From positions 1-17,101 of the forward strand of contig CAZTZY010000067.1 in assembly GCA_964617765.1 (NCBI GenBank): 17,101 nucleotides of DNA. The letters run 5' to 3'. Under the pieces are notes generated by a model. That model was not told the origin of the DNA. It searched no databases and saw only the letters and a program-made list of their open reading frames with translations. The DNA is from CAZTZY01 sp964617765. GTDB taxonomy: Bacteria > Pseudomonadota > Gammaproteobacteria > Pseudomonadales > DT-91. Every line of letters starts with the position of its first letter. Within the stretch, counting starts at the first letter, position 1. Positions 6,891 to 13,686 of this stretch are shown in pieces. The translations under genes were made by a program, and so were the position numbers.

Positions 6891-7671
6891 TGCCGGCCAG
6901 CGATTTCTTCACAACCTGTAACTGTTGCCAGAGAATCCGCTTCCTGGAAGGTTCACGCCAATAATCCTGGTAATTTTCGACAACCAGCACCGGCAAATGC
7001 CCCAAAAATTCCATTTCACCGGCAGCTAATGTTTTACCCAATAATGACTGCGTAACTCCCTGCCCCCAAAGTATCACCCACTTGCAAGAAGGTTGCTGTA
7101 CTTGTTCGTCAACGAATGCTTGCAACGTTTGTTGTGCTATAGATACATCATTGGCATAAGGGAAATTTTTTACCGGCGGCCAATCAAATTGCACATCAGA
7201 CCAGTATTCAAATTTTTTACCCGTCAAGGAAAAATAAATATCAGAGAAGAAAGCTTTGCAATCTTCATTTTCATGCCATTGGAGGGTCGGTTGATCTAAC
7301 AACATTAATAATTCGCCAATACGCACCAGGCGATGGCGATATTTAATGGCATTCACAAGAGACGGCGAAACATCTGCCGTTTTTTTAACGACACGTACAT
7401 CAGATTCCTGGTCAATCCATACTGATGGCCTGACCACTGTTGGCGTATCAAACCCAACATCCACTTTAGCAATAACTGCTGACTCAGCAACAACATGCGC
7501 AACTACATGCGCAACTACATGCGCAACACCAGAAGACCGGGGAATTTCTTCTATAGGAGAATTTTCAACCATTAATTGCAGAGAGGGTTTAGCCGCAGGC
7601 AACCGGAAACGGGGCCGAAGTATTCTCAACCCCATGCTTTCCAATAAACTGCGGCGCTGCCCTTCCTGCAT
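6883..7671 (-). CDS. holD: HolD-like protein (putative DNA polymerase III psi subunit)
   Basis: A 262-residue protein with an N-terminal RRSLLESMGLRILRPR and a C-terminal half ending ...LPVLVVENYQDYWREPSRKRILWQQLQ. Both ends resemble the short E. coli psi protein (137 residues), which links the chi subunit and clamp loader. Its position directly upstream of rimI is the E. coli holD arrangement. The middle is longer than psi: after a proline-rich, poorly conserved linker (about 25-95) carrying a GVAHVVAHVVAHVVA repeat, there is a folded-looking part (about 100-225) with an ILWGQGV strand. ATG 7671 overlaps the leuA stop in TGATG, with AAGAAGGTG as ribosome site inside the leuA end; this fixes the start better than the TTG one codon earlier. 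The assignment rests on context and short motifs, so it is moderate; it could be a lineage-specific protein that only occupies the holD position. Confidence 0.62.
   Translation of the reverse strand: MQEGQRRSLLESMGLRILRPRFRLPAAKPSLQLMVENSPIEEIPRSSGVAHVVAHVVAHVVAESAVIAKVDVGFDTPTVVRPSVWIDQESDVRVVKKTADVSPSLVNAIKYRHRLVRIGELLMLLDQPTLQWHENEDCKAFFSDIYFSLTGKKFEYWSDVQFDWPPVKNFPYANDVSIAQQTLQAFVDEQVQQPSCKWVILWGQGVTQSLLGKTLAAGEMEFLGHLPVLVVENYQDYWREPSRKRILWQQLQVVKKSLAGNA
7489..7524. repeat. Three tandem 12-bp units inside the holD-like gene
   Basis: Units AACAACATGCGC (7489-7500), AACTACATGCGC (7501-7512) and AACTACATGCGC (7513-7524) follow each other, with a partial fourth (AACACC). In the protein this gives three VVAH-type tetrapeptides at residues about 49-62, in the presumed linker. 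The unit is a multiple of three, so gain or loss of copies keeps the frame. It is a likely site of slipped-strand length variation. Confidence 0.8.
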
Positions 7672-9218
7672 CAAACACCTTCTTTTTGCGGATGCTCTTT
7701 CAAAGCGCCCGAGTTAAGGATATTAATCGCATTGATATAAGCCTTGGCCGATGCCACGATAATATCAGTGTCTGCGCCAGAGCCATTCACAATCGCACTA
7801 TCCTGCTGCAAGCGAACTGTTACCTCACCTTGAGAATCGCTGCCCTTGGTAATAGCATTAACTGAATACAACTTAAGCTCGGCATTGGAATGGATAATTG
7901 CTTCTATGGCCCTGAATACTGCATCTACAGGGCCATCACCTTCAGCACTCGCTTGTTTACTTTCACCATTGATGCTCAGCGTTACTGTCGCCTTGGGTTT
8001 TTTGCCCGTACTGGAAACTGCCTCAATACTTTCATATTGATAAATTTCATTACGGTCTTCATCCTGTGCATTGGTTACCAGCGCCTGCAAATCCTCATCG
8101 AAGATTTCATGTTTTTTATCGGCTAAATCCTTGAATCTAACAAACAAGGCATTGGTTTCTTCATCAGAATGAAACTTGTAACCCAACGCTTCAAGACGTG
8201 ATTTAAATGCTGCCCGACCAGAATGCTTACCCAACACAAGACGGTTTTCACTCCAACCTACATCTTGTGCACGCATGATTTCGTAAGTTTCGCGATGTTT
8301 CAATACGCCATCCTGGTGAATGCCGGCTTCATGCGCAAACGCATTGGCACCCACAATAGCCTTGTTAGGCTGCACTGGGAAACCGGTAATGCTCGACACT
8401 AAACGCGATGCAGGAACGATATATTGCGCTTCAATAGTCGTTTCCACCGGAAAGATATCATGGCGTGTACGCACCGCCATCACAATTTCCTCCAGGGAAG
8501 CATTGCCCGCACGTTCGCCCAAACCGTTGATGGTACATTCCACCTGGCGCGCACCGTGCATCACTGCCGATAAAGAATTGGCTACCGCCAAACCTAAATC
8601 GTTATGGCAATGCACCGAGAATATCGCCTTGTCGGAATTCGGGATATTCTTGATCAGCCTTTCAATCAACAAGCCATATTGCGCAGGCTCGCCATAACCT
8701 ACTGTATCGGGAATATTGATGGTCGTGGCACCCGCATTGATCACCTGCTCAATAATACGGCACATAAACTCAAATTCAGAACGGCTGGCATCTTCGCAGG
8801 AAAATTCCACATCATCAGTAAACTGGCGCGCGAACTTCACTGAATCAATCGCCCGCTCAAGTACTGCATCGGGCTCCATCTTCAACTTGTATTGCATATG
8901 GATAGGCGATGTGGCAATAAAGGTATGTATACGGCTGGCATTGGCGTTTTTCAACGCTTCCCCGGCTCGCTCTATATCTTTACGATTGGCACGCGACAGG
9001 CTGCAAATGCGGCTGTCCTTGATAATCTCGGCTACCGCTTTCACCGCTTCAAAATCACCGACACTGGCAATGGCAAAACCGGCTTCGATAACATCAACTT
9101 TCATTTTCTCCAGAACGGAGGCAATACGGATTTTTTCATCTTTGGTCATCGACGCGCCGGGGCTTTGCTCGCCATCACGCAAGGTCGTGTCGAAAATGAC
9201 TAATTTTTGTTTGCTCAT
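7671..9218 (-). CDS. leuA: 2-isopropylmalate synthase
   Basis: Condenses acetyl-CoA and 2-oxoisovalerate, the first committed step of leucine synthesis. It has 515 residues, typical of the bacterial type. FDTTLRDGEQSPGASM (9-24) starts the TIM barrel. The metal site includes D10 and the SVHCHNDLG histidines H203 and H205. NGLGERAGNASLEE is the acetyl-CoA-binding glycine loop. The C-terminal ~120 residues form the LeuA regulatory dimer domain (YQYESIEAVSSTGKKPKATVTL... GEVTVRLQQDSAIVNGSGADTDIIVASAKAYI, interrupted here), where leucine feedback acts. The start at 9218 has GTGGAG upstream at a normal distance. A promoter and a Leu-rich leader ORF lie just upstream. It is the first gene of a five-gene run without gaps; leuBCD are not in the window. 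Confidence 0.97.
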   Translation of the reverse strand: MSKQKLVIFDTTLRDGEQSPGASMTKDEKIRIASVLEKMKVDVIEAGFAIASVGDFEAVKAVAEIIKDSRICSLSRANRKDIERAGEALKNANASRIHTFIATSPIHMQYKLKMEPDAVLERAIDSVKFARQFTDDVEFSCEDASRSEFEFMCRIIEQVINAGATTINIPDTVGYGEPAQYGLLIERLIKNIPNSDKAIFSVHCHNDLGLAVANSLSAVMHGARQVECTINGLGERAGNASLEEIVMAVRTRHDIFPVETTIEAQYIVPASRLVSSITGFPVQPNKAIVGANAFAHEAGIHQDGVLKHRETYEIMRAQDVGWSENRLVLGKHSGRAAFKSRLEALGYKFHSDEETNALFVRFKDLADKKHEIFDEDLQALVTNAQDEDRNEIYQYESIEAVSSTGKKPKATVTLSINGESKQASAEGDGPVDAVFRAIEAIIHSNAELKLYSVNAITKGSDSQGEVTVRLQQDSAIVNGSGADTDIIVASAKAYINAINILNSGALKEHPQKEGV

Positions 9219-9280
9219 AATGAGTACTCCACGCTATCGGCGTAGTTTATCGTGAATAGGGATAGAAAAAAAATTTTGTG

Positions 9281-9310
9281 GAAAAAGAATTATGCTGCCC
9301 TGGGGGGCAG
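9281..9310 (-). promoter_or_regulatory. Hairpin plus T tract in the leuA leader (possible attenuator part)
   Basis: On the minus strand CTGCCC / GGGCAG (9310-9305 with 9300-9295) form a 6-bp GC-rich stem with a CCCA loop, followed five bases later by TTCTTTTT. This looks like an intrinsic terminator, but the stem lies inside the leader ORF, before its stop codon, and its first arm begins with the fourth Leu codon. A ribosome stalled on the Leu codons would cover the stem directly. The mechanism is therefore unclear. Confidence 0.5.
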
Positions 9311-9403
9311 GAGGAGGAGCTTGCCAACAAAACACACACAGGCAAATACCGCAGTGATGAACACCGAGGCAGGCTTGCACTGTGAATTGCTGACTGTTTT
9401 CAT
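9290..9403 (-). CDS. Putative leucine-operon leader peptide, 37 codons with four consecutive Leu codons
   Basis: Reading leftward from ATG 9403, a 37-codon frame runs to TAA at 9292-9290, 72 bases before the leuA start. It begins MKTVSNSQCK and contains GKLLLLPPRAA, with four consecutive leucine codons (CTC CTC CTC CTG, 9319-9308). E. coli LeuL likewise has four consecutive leucines, used as control codons for transcription attenuation of leuABCD. A sigma70-like promoter sits 27 bases upstream of the ATG. The weak point is the ribosome site: only AGAAAAT precedes the ATG, and a shorter in-frame start (such as GTG in ASVF) cannot be excluded. Homology to LeuL beyond the Leu run is not evident; the call rests on the position, the Leu run and the nearby hairpin. 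Confidence 0.6.
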   Translation of the reverse strand: MKTVSNSQCKPASVFITAVFACVCFVGKLLLLPPRAA

Positions 9404-9429
9404 GATATTTTCTAAAAGGATTTAAAAGA

Positions 9430-9458
9430 ATACTAAACTGCCATCAGGATTTTGCCAA
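9430..9458 (-). promoter_or_regulatory. Sigma70-type promoter for the leu leader and leuA transcript
   Basis: On the minus strand TTGGCA (9458-9453) and TAGTAT (9435-9430) are separated by exactly 17 bases. Transcription would start near 9423, giving about 20 bases before the leader ORF and about 205 before leuA. Five of six bases match the -35 consensus and four of six the -10. Strength is inferred. Confidence 0.65.
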
Positions 9459-9483
9459 GTTTTTGCCCGATAAAAGCAAAAAC
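9459..9483. repeat. 8-bp inverted repeat next to the leu promoter
   Basis: GTTTTTGC (9459-9466) and GCAAAAAC (9476-9483) form a perfect 8-bp stem with a 9-base loop, directly upstream of the -35 box of the leu promoter and just after the end of the HPt gene. It may be a weak terminator for the HPt gene (no T tract follows) or a regulator-binding site for leuA. Confidence 0.45.
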
Positions 9484-9516
9484 TCAATGCAGGGTCAATG
9501 CTGGGTCAATGCAGGA
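9484..9516. repeat. Three tandem 11-bp units over the stop codon of the HPt gene
   Basis: Units TCAATGCAGGG, TCAATGCTGGG and TCAATGCAGGA run at 9484-9494, 9495-9505 and 9506-9516. The TCA at 9506-9508 is the reverse complement of the TGA stop of the HPt gene, so the other two copies are downstream duplications of the stop region. The origin is probably replication slippage; no function is evident. Confidence 0.75.
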
Positions 9517-10444
9517 TAGCAGCCAGAATAATAGTGAATATCACAGATACCCCTGCCGCACCCAATGCCCAGGCTTTGACAACACTGGTAAACTCAGCTT
9601 TTAACTGCGCACCGATTTTCTGCACATCTTCATCCACTTTTTCGCTCAGTCCATTCACTATACGCAGCTCCCTGTCTACCTTGGCATCAAGGCGGCGCTG
9701 CTGATCCAAAGTATCAGCCATCATTTTTTCACTGGAAGCTTTTATGAAATACTTCAGCTCCTGGATTTCCTGATCCGCATTTCTTAATTGCTTATTGATA
9801 GCCATCGGATCAAGCCCTTTGGGCATCATTTTCACTTGCGCACTAATGGAGTCAATCTGCGTACTCATAGTGAGGAAATTACGTTTTATTTCATTAATCG
9901 ACACGCTCAATTCGCCAATACGTTCTTTCAGCGCTTCAATTTCTACCATATCCATTGTATTAGTAGCCGGCATCACATGGGCGGCAAGAATTTCATCCGT
10001 ATATTCTACGGTAGTAGCTGCCCGCAAAGGTGCTACTGCCTTACCTGCAACAATGTCCTTGGCCTGATCAATCAGCTGGGTAAAATTCACACCCGAAAGT
10101 GCTGCAGCCTGTTTATTCCTGAAAGCCTTCAACATAGCTGGAACAGCAGCGCGGGTTTCTTTTACCACTTCAAAAACCGCGGGCTGAACTTTCAGGGTAT
10201 TATCTATAACGCGGTTTAACATACTCTCTACCGACCACGCCAATTCACCAATATCCAGAGCCTGCACCATACGGCCACTGCCCTTCAGGGTATGAAAAGC
10301 CCGGCGCACTTCTTTCAAAGCGACTTCATTAGCCACATTGGCTTCCCAAATAGGCAAATTGTCATCAATTTGCGATAACACCTCGCCCACTTCCTCAACG
10401 AAAATCTCTACAATTTCATCATCAAATGCATCATCTGAACTCAT
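9506..10444 (-). CDS. Stand-alone ChpA-type HPt protein with C-terminal membrane anchor
   Basis: A 312-residue putative phosphotransfer protein. Residues ~8-110 form an HPt domain with phospho-acceptor H51 in RRAFHTLKGSGRMV; the flanking text (EIFVEEVGEVLSQI, DIGELAWSVESMLNRVID) is that of the HPt repeats in ChpA/PilL, the kinase of the type IV pilus chemosensory system. No kinase, CheW or receiver domain follows. Residues ~165-285 are mostly charged helix, likely coiled coil (EIEALKERIGELSVSINEIKR..., DQQRRLDAKVDRELRIVNGLSEKV). A single hydrophobic segment (about 291-311, ALGAAGVSVIFTIILAAIL) ends the protein, so it is tail-anchored with HPt in the cytoplasm. A good ribosome site (AGAAGGAATCC) precedes the ATG. 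No pil or chp gene is adjacent; the partner kinase must be elsewhere. The HPt call is firm, the pathway is inferred. Confidence 0.85.
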   Translation of the reverse strand: MSSDDAFDDEIVEIFVEEVGEVLSQIDDNLPIWEANVANEVALKEVRRAFHTLKGSGRMVQALDIGELAWSVESMLNRVIDNTLKVQPAVFEVVKETRAAVPAMLKAFRNKQAAALSGVNFTQLIDQAKDIVAGKAVAPLRAATTVEYTDEILAAHVMPATNTMDMVEIEALKERIGELSVSINEIKRNFLTMSTQIDSISAQVKMMPKGLDPMAINKQLRNADQEIQELKYFIKASSEKMMADTLDQQRRLDAKVDRELRIVNGLSEKVDEDVQKIGAQLKAEFTSVVKAWALGAAGVSVIFTIILAAILH

Positions 10445-10544
10445 GCGGATTCCTTCTTACAGCCTCTTGAACTTTTTATTATTGTTTTATCCAGGAAAGA
10501 TTACAGGGATATAAAGTAAAAAATAACCACTATTGCGCAACTAT

Positions 10545-11465
10545 TCAAGAAAAGAGCACTTTTTCTCTTAAAAAGGTCACCTCCCTGGCCAGGATATCAG
10601 TAAAAAAATAGCCGTGATAAACATCAAAATGCTCACCGGCAAAGGTAAACAACTCACATTGCGCCATTTTTTGCGCCGTCTGTTTAACCGCCTCTACAGG
10701 CACGCCAGAATCGCCTTCAGCCGCCACCAATAAGGCCGGGCATTGAATGTTCTGCGCCACCATCAACGGCCGGTAATCACCGCCCTTGGCCAAAGAACGT
10801 GCCGGAATAGCATTCACCCAGGTTTTGCTGTGAGCCGCCAGTGCCAAATAATGCTCTTTCCAGTGCGGATGATTCATCACGCCATAAGCATCAGGCTCCG
10901 CCACTATCGGAATGGTTATCACCGGTCTGCCCAACAATCCACCGATGGCATCAACCATCGACAAACCCATGCCTTTAAAAATCGCTGAAAGTTTCACCCG
11001 CTTCATCGCCGCACGGCTGCAACAATGTGGCACCTGCGCAATCAAGGCTTTTGCCTGTGGAAATTCCGCCGCCATCGAAATAGCATGGCCACCCCCCAAA
11101 GAACTGCCCCAAATCACCAGACGCGTTTTATCCACCCACGGTTGCGCCAGCGCATGATTTATCGCTCCACGACAATCGTCTAACTGCGCTGGTATATCGA
11201 CCATTTGCCGTGGCTGTGCTTCTCTTTGACCACTCTCGCTTTCACCGCCCTCACTTTCACCAAAGTAGCGATAATCGATATTCAGCGTCACAAAACCCAA
11301 TGCCGTAAAAGCCTCGATAAATGGCGCAGTGCCAAAACTCCACTCCGTGCCATAACCATTAAACATCACCACCATCGGCAACGTTTTTCTCTCGCCTTCG
11401 GGAAAATGGAAATAACCGTTCACCTGCAAACCGTGAACCGTAAAATGTGTTTTTTCTTTTAACAT
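10545..11465 (-). CDS. Alpha/beta hydrolase (dienelactone-hydrolase/acetyl-esterase-like)
   Basis: A 306-residue serine hydrolase of unknown substrate, cytoplasmic as no signal peptide is seen. The N-terminal beta strands (THFTVHGLQVNGYFHFPEGE, LPMVVMFNGYG) form the oxyanion region; the nucleophile elbow is WGSSLGG with S122. D252 in AEGDSGVP and H279 in FAGEHFDVYHG complete the triad. The insertion around residues 145-215 (CCSRAAMKR... MNHPHWKEHY) is a lid region. The start at 11465 is preferred because TTGGAG lies 6 bases upstream and the protein then starts at the first strand; an in-frame ATG at 11549 would reach into the start of the divergent MOSC gene. The acyl substrate cannot be predicted. 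Confidence 0.85.
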   Translation of the reverse strand: MLKEKTHFTVHGLQVNGYFHFPEGERKTLPMVVMFNGYGTEWSFGTAPFIEAFTALGFVTLNIDYRYFGESEGGESESGQREAQPRQMVDIPAQLDDCRGAINHALAQPWVDKTRLVIWGSSLGGGHAISMAAEFPQAKALIAQVPHCCSRAAMKRVKLSAIFKGMGLSMVDAIGGLLGRPVITIPIVAEPDAYGVMNHPHWKEHYLALAAHSKTWVNAIPARSLAKGGDYRPLMVAQNIQCPALLVAAEGDSGVPVEAVKQTAQKMAQCELFTFAGEHFDVYHGYFFTDILAREVTFLREKVLFS

Positions 11466-11491
11466 GCCATACTCCAAAAAACGAACAACAC

Positions 11492-11501
11492 CGTATATAC
11501 G
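11492..11501. promoter_or_regulatory. Perfect 10-bp palindrome between divergent genes
   Basis: CGTATATACG is self-complementary and lies in the 72-base space between the divergent alpha/beta hydrolase and MOSC genes, next to GATAAT. It is placed where a shared operator or overlapping -10 elements would be. Function is inferred from position only. Confidence 0.35.
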
Positions 11502-11537
11502 ATAATCAAACCCATTTGTATTTATCAACAATATGCC

Positions 11538-12050
11538 ATGAAAAGTCAAAGCCAGCTATTCAGCCGCTATGTAAAAAACCTGCCCGCAGGCAAACTCACC
11601 TGGATAGGCGTGCGCCCCGAACACAAACAACCCATGCTCGCCTTATCCAGCGCCATGGCGCTACAAGAACTCGGCCTTGAAGGTGACCACCGTTGCGGCA
11701 AAACGCCCGGCTCCGGCAGGCAAATAACGCTGATTTCCGAAGAATATATCCAGCAGATAATACACTTCAGCGGTAATGCCCATATCACCCCCGATATGCT
11801 GCGGCGTAACCTGGTGGTCAGCGGCATCAACCTCACGGCCATGCGCTACCAGACGTTCAAAATTGGCGATGCCGAATTTGAAGCCACCGCACTGTGCCAT
11901 CCCTGTTCACGTATGGAAACCGCCATCGGCAAAGGAGGCTTGGCAGCGATGTTAGGGCATGGCGGCTTGTGTGCAAAAATTACAAAATCGGGGATGATTA
12001 GCGTGGGTGATGTTGTGGAAGTTGTATCGGCGCAGGGCGACTTGTTTTAA
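11538..12050 (+). CDS. MOSC domain-containing protein
   Basis: A 170-residue single-domain MOSC protein. MOSC domains occur in molybdenum-cofactor sulfurases and mARC-type proteins and in stand-alone YiiM-like proteins, where a conserved cysteine is thought to carry sulfur or bind the cofactor. Here it is in ALCHPCSRME (C120 and C123). The fold signature is clear from LGLEGDHRCGKTPGSGRQITLISEEYI (35-70, interrupted) and the RRNLVVSGINL strand. Unlike YiiM there is no extra C-terminal domain; it ends at GDVVEVVSAQGDLF. The ribosome site is poor. Divergent from the hydrolase gene with a shared 72-base region. Molybdenum or sulfur chemistry is likely; the substrate is not known. Confidence 0.87.
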   Translation: MKSQSQLFSRYVKNLPAGKLTWIGVRPEHKQPMLALSSAMALQELGLEGDHRCGKTPGSGRQITLISEEYIQQIIHFSGNAHITPDMLRRNLVVSGINLTAMRYQTFKIGDAEFEATALCHPCSRMETAIGKGGLAAMLGHGGLCAKITKSGMISVGDVVEVVSAQGDLF

Positions 12051-12153
12051 AGGCTACATTGATTGATAAAAAAATCAGCCCAACCCCTCATGAGTTGTCG
12101 CTCAGCCTTCAGCCTGACTTGTCGAACAGAAGTTCAACTTTCAACCCGTTTTA

Positions 12154-13194
12154 TCATTGGCTTGAGTCATCTTTTTTCGTTAAATCAGTAAGCATTTTAT
12201 CAAAATCGGAATTGAACAAACGATCCTGCACTACCCTGTATTTTTCAAATTCAGAGAGTGCAAAGGCTTTAGCCATTTCAGCGGTCGCATTGCCAGAATT
12301 ATCGAGAATATCCTGTTCATTGAATTGCAAAAATGCATCCAGTTTTGTTGCCCAATCCTCCATCGTCATCGGCATTTTTCGCAATGCCATATTTTCCGCA
12401 TAATCCAGATACATACTCACAATACGGCTTAATGCTTCCAGCTCTTCCTGCTGCAAGTAATTCTTCGCCACCACCACATCGGCTCGGAGTATCTTGCCTT
12501 CCGGTACTTTTTCCCAGCTAGTTAGCCCCATGTGCGTTTTATCGGCATCAGACCGCCCCATAATCAATTCGGCAGCCGTACACCCATGAATTGCAAAATG
12601 TAATTTATTCTACACCTTGGCAAAAAAAACCTGGGTGGCATCTGCTTCTTTGTTGTAATCCATGCTAGTGGCATAAATATCAGTGATCTTCTGGTAGAAC
12701 CTGCGTTCGCTAAGCCGTATCTCACGAATTTCTTCCAGCAGTCGTTCAAAATAATCCTCACCCAAAAAACTACCGTTTTCCAGACGCTTTCTGTCCAGCA
12801 CAAAACCCTTGATCGCAAATTCACGCAAAATGCCGGTTGCCCATTGGCGGAACTGGGTAGCCCTCGAAGAGTTAACCCTATAACCCACAGAGATAATGGC
12901 ATCCAGGCTATAGAACTGAGTGTTGTATTGCTTGCCGTCTGCGGCAGTTATCCGGAATTTCCGGATAACTGCATTCTCCTGTAGCTCTTTGCTTTCAAAA
13001 ATATTCCGTAGATGTTCACTGATGGTTCTAACATCCACAGCAAACAACTCAGCCATCAACTTTTGGCTAAGCCATACCGTATCACTCTCTACCCTCACCT
13101 CAATACTGCCTTGCCCAGCCTGGGCAGAAAACATCAAAAACTCAGCGGTGCTGTTGCGGATTTGCAGGGTTTGCGGTGGTGTCTTTTGGGTCAT
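12154..13194 (-). pseudogene. rhuM: RhuM family gene interrupted by one in-frame TAG
   Basis: RhuM-family proteins (~330-350 residues) were named from a Salmonella pathogenicity island and often sit in restriction-modification or other mobile loci; their biochemistry is poorly known. Codons 1-194 carry the family N-terminal part (WLSQKLMAELFAVDVRTISEHLRNIF, YSLDAIISVGYRVNSSRATQFRQWA). Codon 195 is TAG (12612-12610). The same frame then continues without shift through NKLHFAIHGCTAAELIMGRSDA to TKKDDSSQ and a stop at 12154; relatives normally have a glutamine in this position (VQNKLH), so CAG to TAG is the likely change. A strong ribosome site (AGAGGAG) precedes the ATG. The rest is undamaged, pointing to a recent mutation, amber suppression, or two separate polypeptides (a restart is possible at ATG 12567). 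No restriction gene is nearby. Confidence 0.88.
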
Positions 13195-13222
13195 TGATTA
13201 ACTCCTCTTTGTAACGCTACAA

Positions 13223-13251
13223 CATTGCATCGGGCGACATGATATGCAATG
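13223..13251. promoter_or_regulatory. 8-bp inverted repeat upstream of rhuM ribosome site
   Basis: CATTGCAT (13223-13230) and ATGCAATG (13244-13251) pair perfectly around 13 bases. It sits 28-57 bases upstream of the rhuM start, in its 5' leader, so it could be an operator or an mRNA stem close to the ribosome site. Confidence 0.45.
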
Positions 13252-13340
13252 GCAGTTGTTGTTTCTAAAATGAAAAAATCGCTCAATGTTGAGTTCGAGC
13301 AAAGCATCCTTGATATCAATAGTGGTTAGTACTGTTCAAA

Positions 13341-13367
13341 ATTATAGTGGTTTGGTTTTGATGTCAA
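13341..13367 (-). promoter_or_regulatory. Consensus-like promoter for rhuM, short spacer
   Basis: On the minus strand a perfect TTGACA (13367-13362) and a perfect TATAAT (13346-13341) face rhuM, but with a 15-base spacer instead of the usual 17. The start would be near 13334, giving a leader of about 140 bases. Both hexamers by chance are unlikely; the spacer may lower or regulate activity. Confidence 0.55.
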
Positions 13368-13445
13368 TACTTTACGGGGGCCCGATTGTATTATACCGGG
13401 CAAAGGCCATAGACCAGAAAGTTATGTCCCTTAGGCTACGCTCAG

Positions 13446-13523
13446 GGAACAGAAGCCAAACTTCAATCGAGACTGACCCTATGATTATTTATCAATTGGA
13501 AAATTGATAAAATTATCTGTTCC
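13446..13523. repeat. Nested inverted repeats (outer 8 bp, inner 10-bp hairpin)
   Basis: Outer arms GGAACAGA (13446-13453) and TCTGTTCC (13516-13523) enclose a perfect inner hairpin TTTATCAATT / AATTGATAAA (13488-13497 and 13502-13511) with a GGAA loop. Just before, TCCCT...AGGGA forms another small stem. There is no coding sequence. It resembles an intergenic repeat element, a small MITE or a structured RNA; copy number elsewhere would decide. Confidence 0.5.
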
Positions 13524-13568
13524 GCCCCTATTAACTCTCACAAACAACCTGAACGATATCTCGCACCC

Positions 13569-13590
13569 GTAGGAGCGGGCTTGACCGCGA
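13569..13590. repeat. REP-like sequence
   Basis: The 22 bases start GTAGGAGCGGGCTTGACC and end in GCGA, an imperfect GC-rich palindrome very like the REP elements of Pseudomonas and related gammaproteobacteria. These are spread by REP-associated tyrosine transposases. Only one copy is in the window. Confidence 0.5.
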
Positions 13591-13686
13591 CAACCCCCAA
13601 AAACTCATCGCCGCAAAAACAACCCGCCTTTACCCGAAAATTCAGGAAAACAAACTTCAAATCTGGCGCAGGCCAAATTAACCACC

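Larger units (their letters stand above)
13195..13686. other. Gene-free region between rhuM and M16 protease gene
   Basis: 492 bases without a convincing gene. From right to left in rhuM orientation they hold the REP-like sequence, the nested inverted repeats, a CCCG...CGGG stem around 13382-13400, the consensus-like promoter, and the rhuM leader with its 8-bp inverted repeat. A 38-codon frame on the minus strand starts near 13310 and ends overlapping the rhuM ATG, but it has no usable ribosome site and no recognisable sequence. The end next to the M16 gene shows no clear terminator. Confidence 0.5.

Noticed and set aside
9498..10219. Several open frames on the plus strand across the HPt gene
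   Set aside because: They are antisense to a protein with a clear HPt motif and ribosome site.
12610..12612. Pyrrolysine or selenocysteine-like recoding at the rhuM TAG
   Set aside because: No structure or context for recoding is recognisable and the family has glutamine here; a simple CAG to TAG mutation is more likely.
13467..13481. GACTGACCCTA as a further copy of the cassette repeat core
   Set aside because: It matches only CTGACCCTA and lacks the TACT start and the flanking TAAATACGTTA part.
13286..13507. 73-codon open frame upstream of rhuM
   Set aside because: No ribosome site or recognisable sequence; it crosses the promoter and hairpins and looks like a chance frame.
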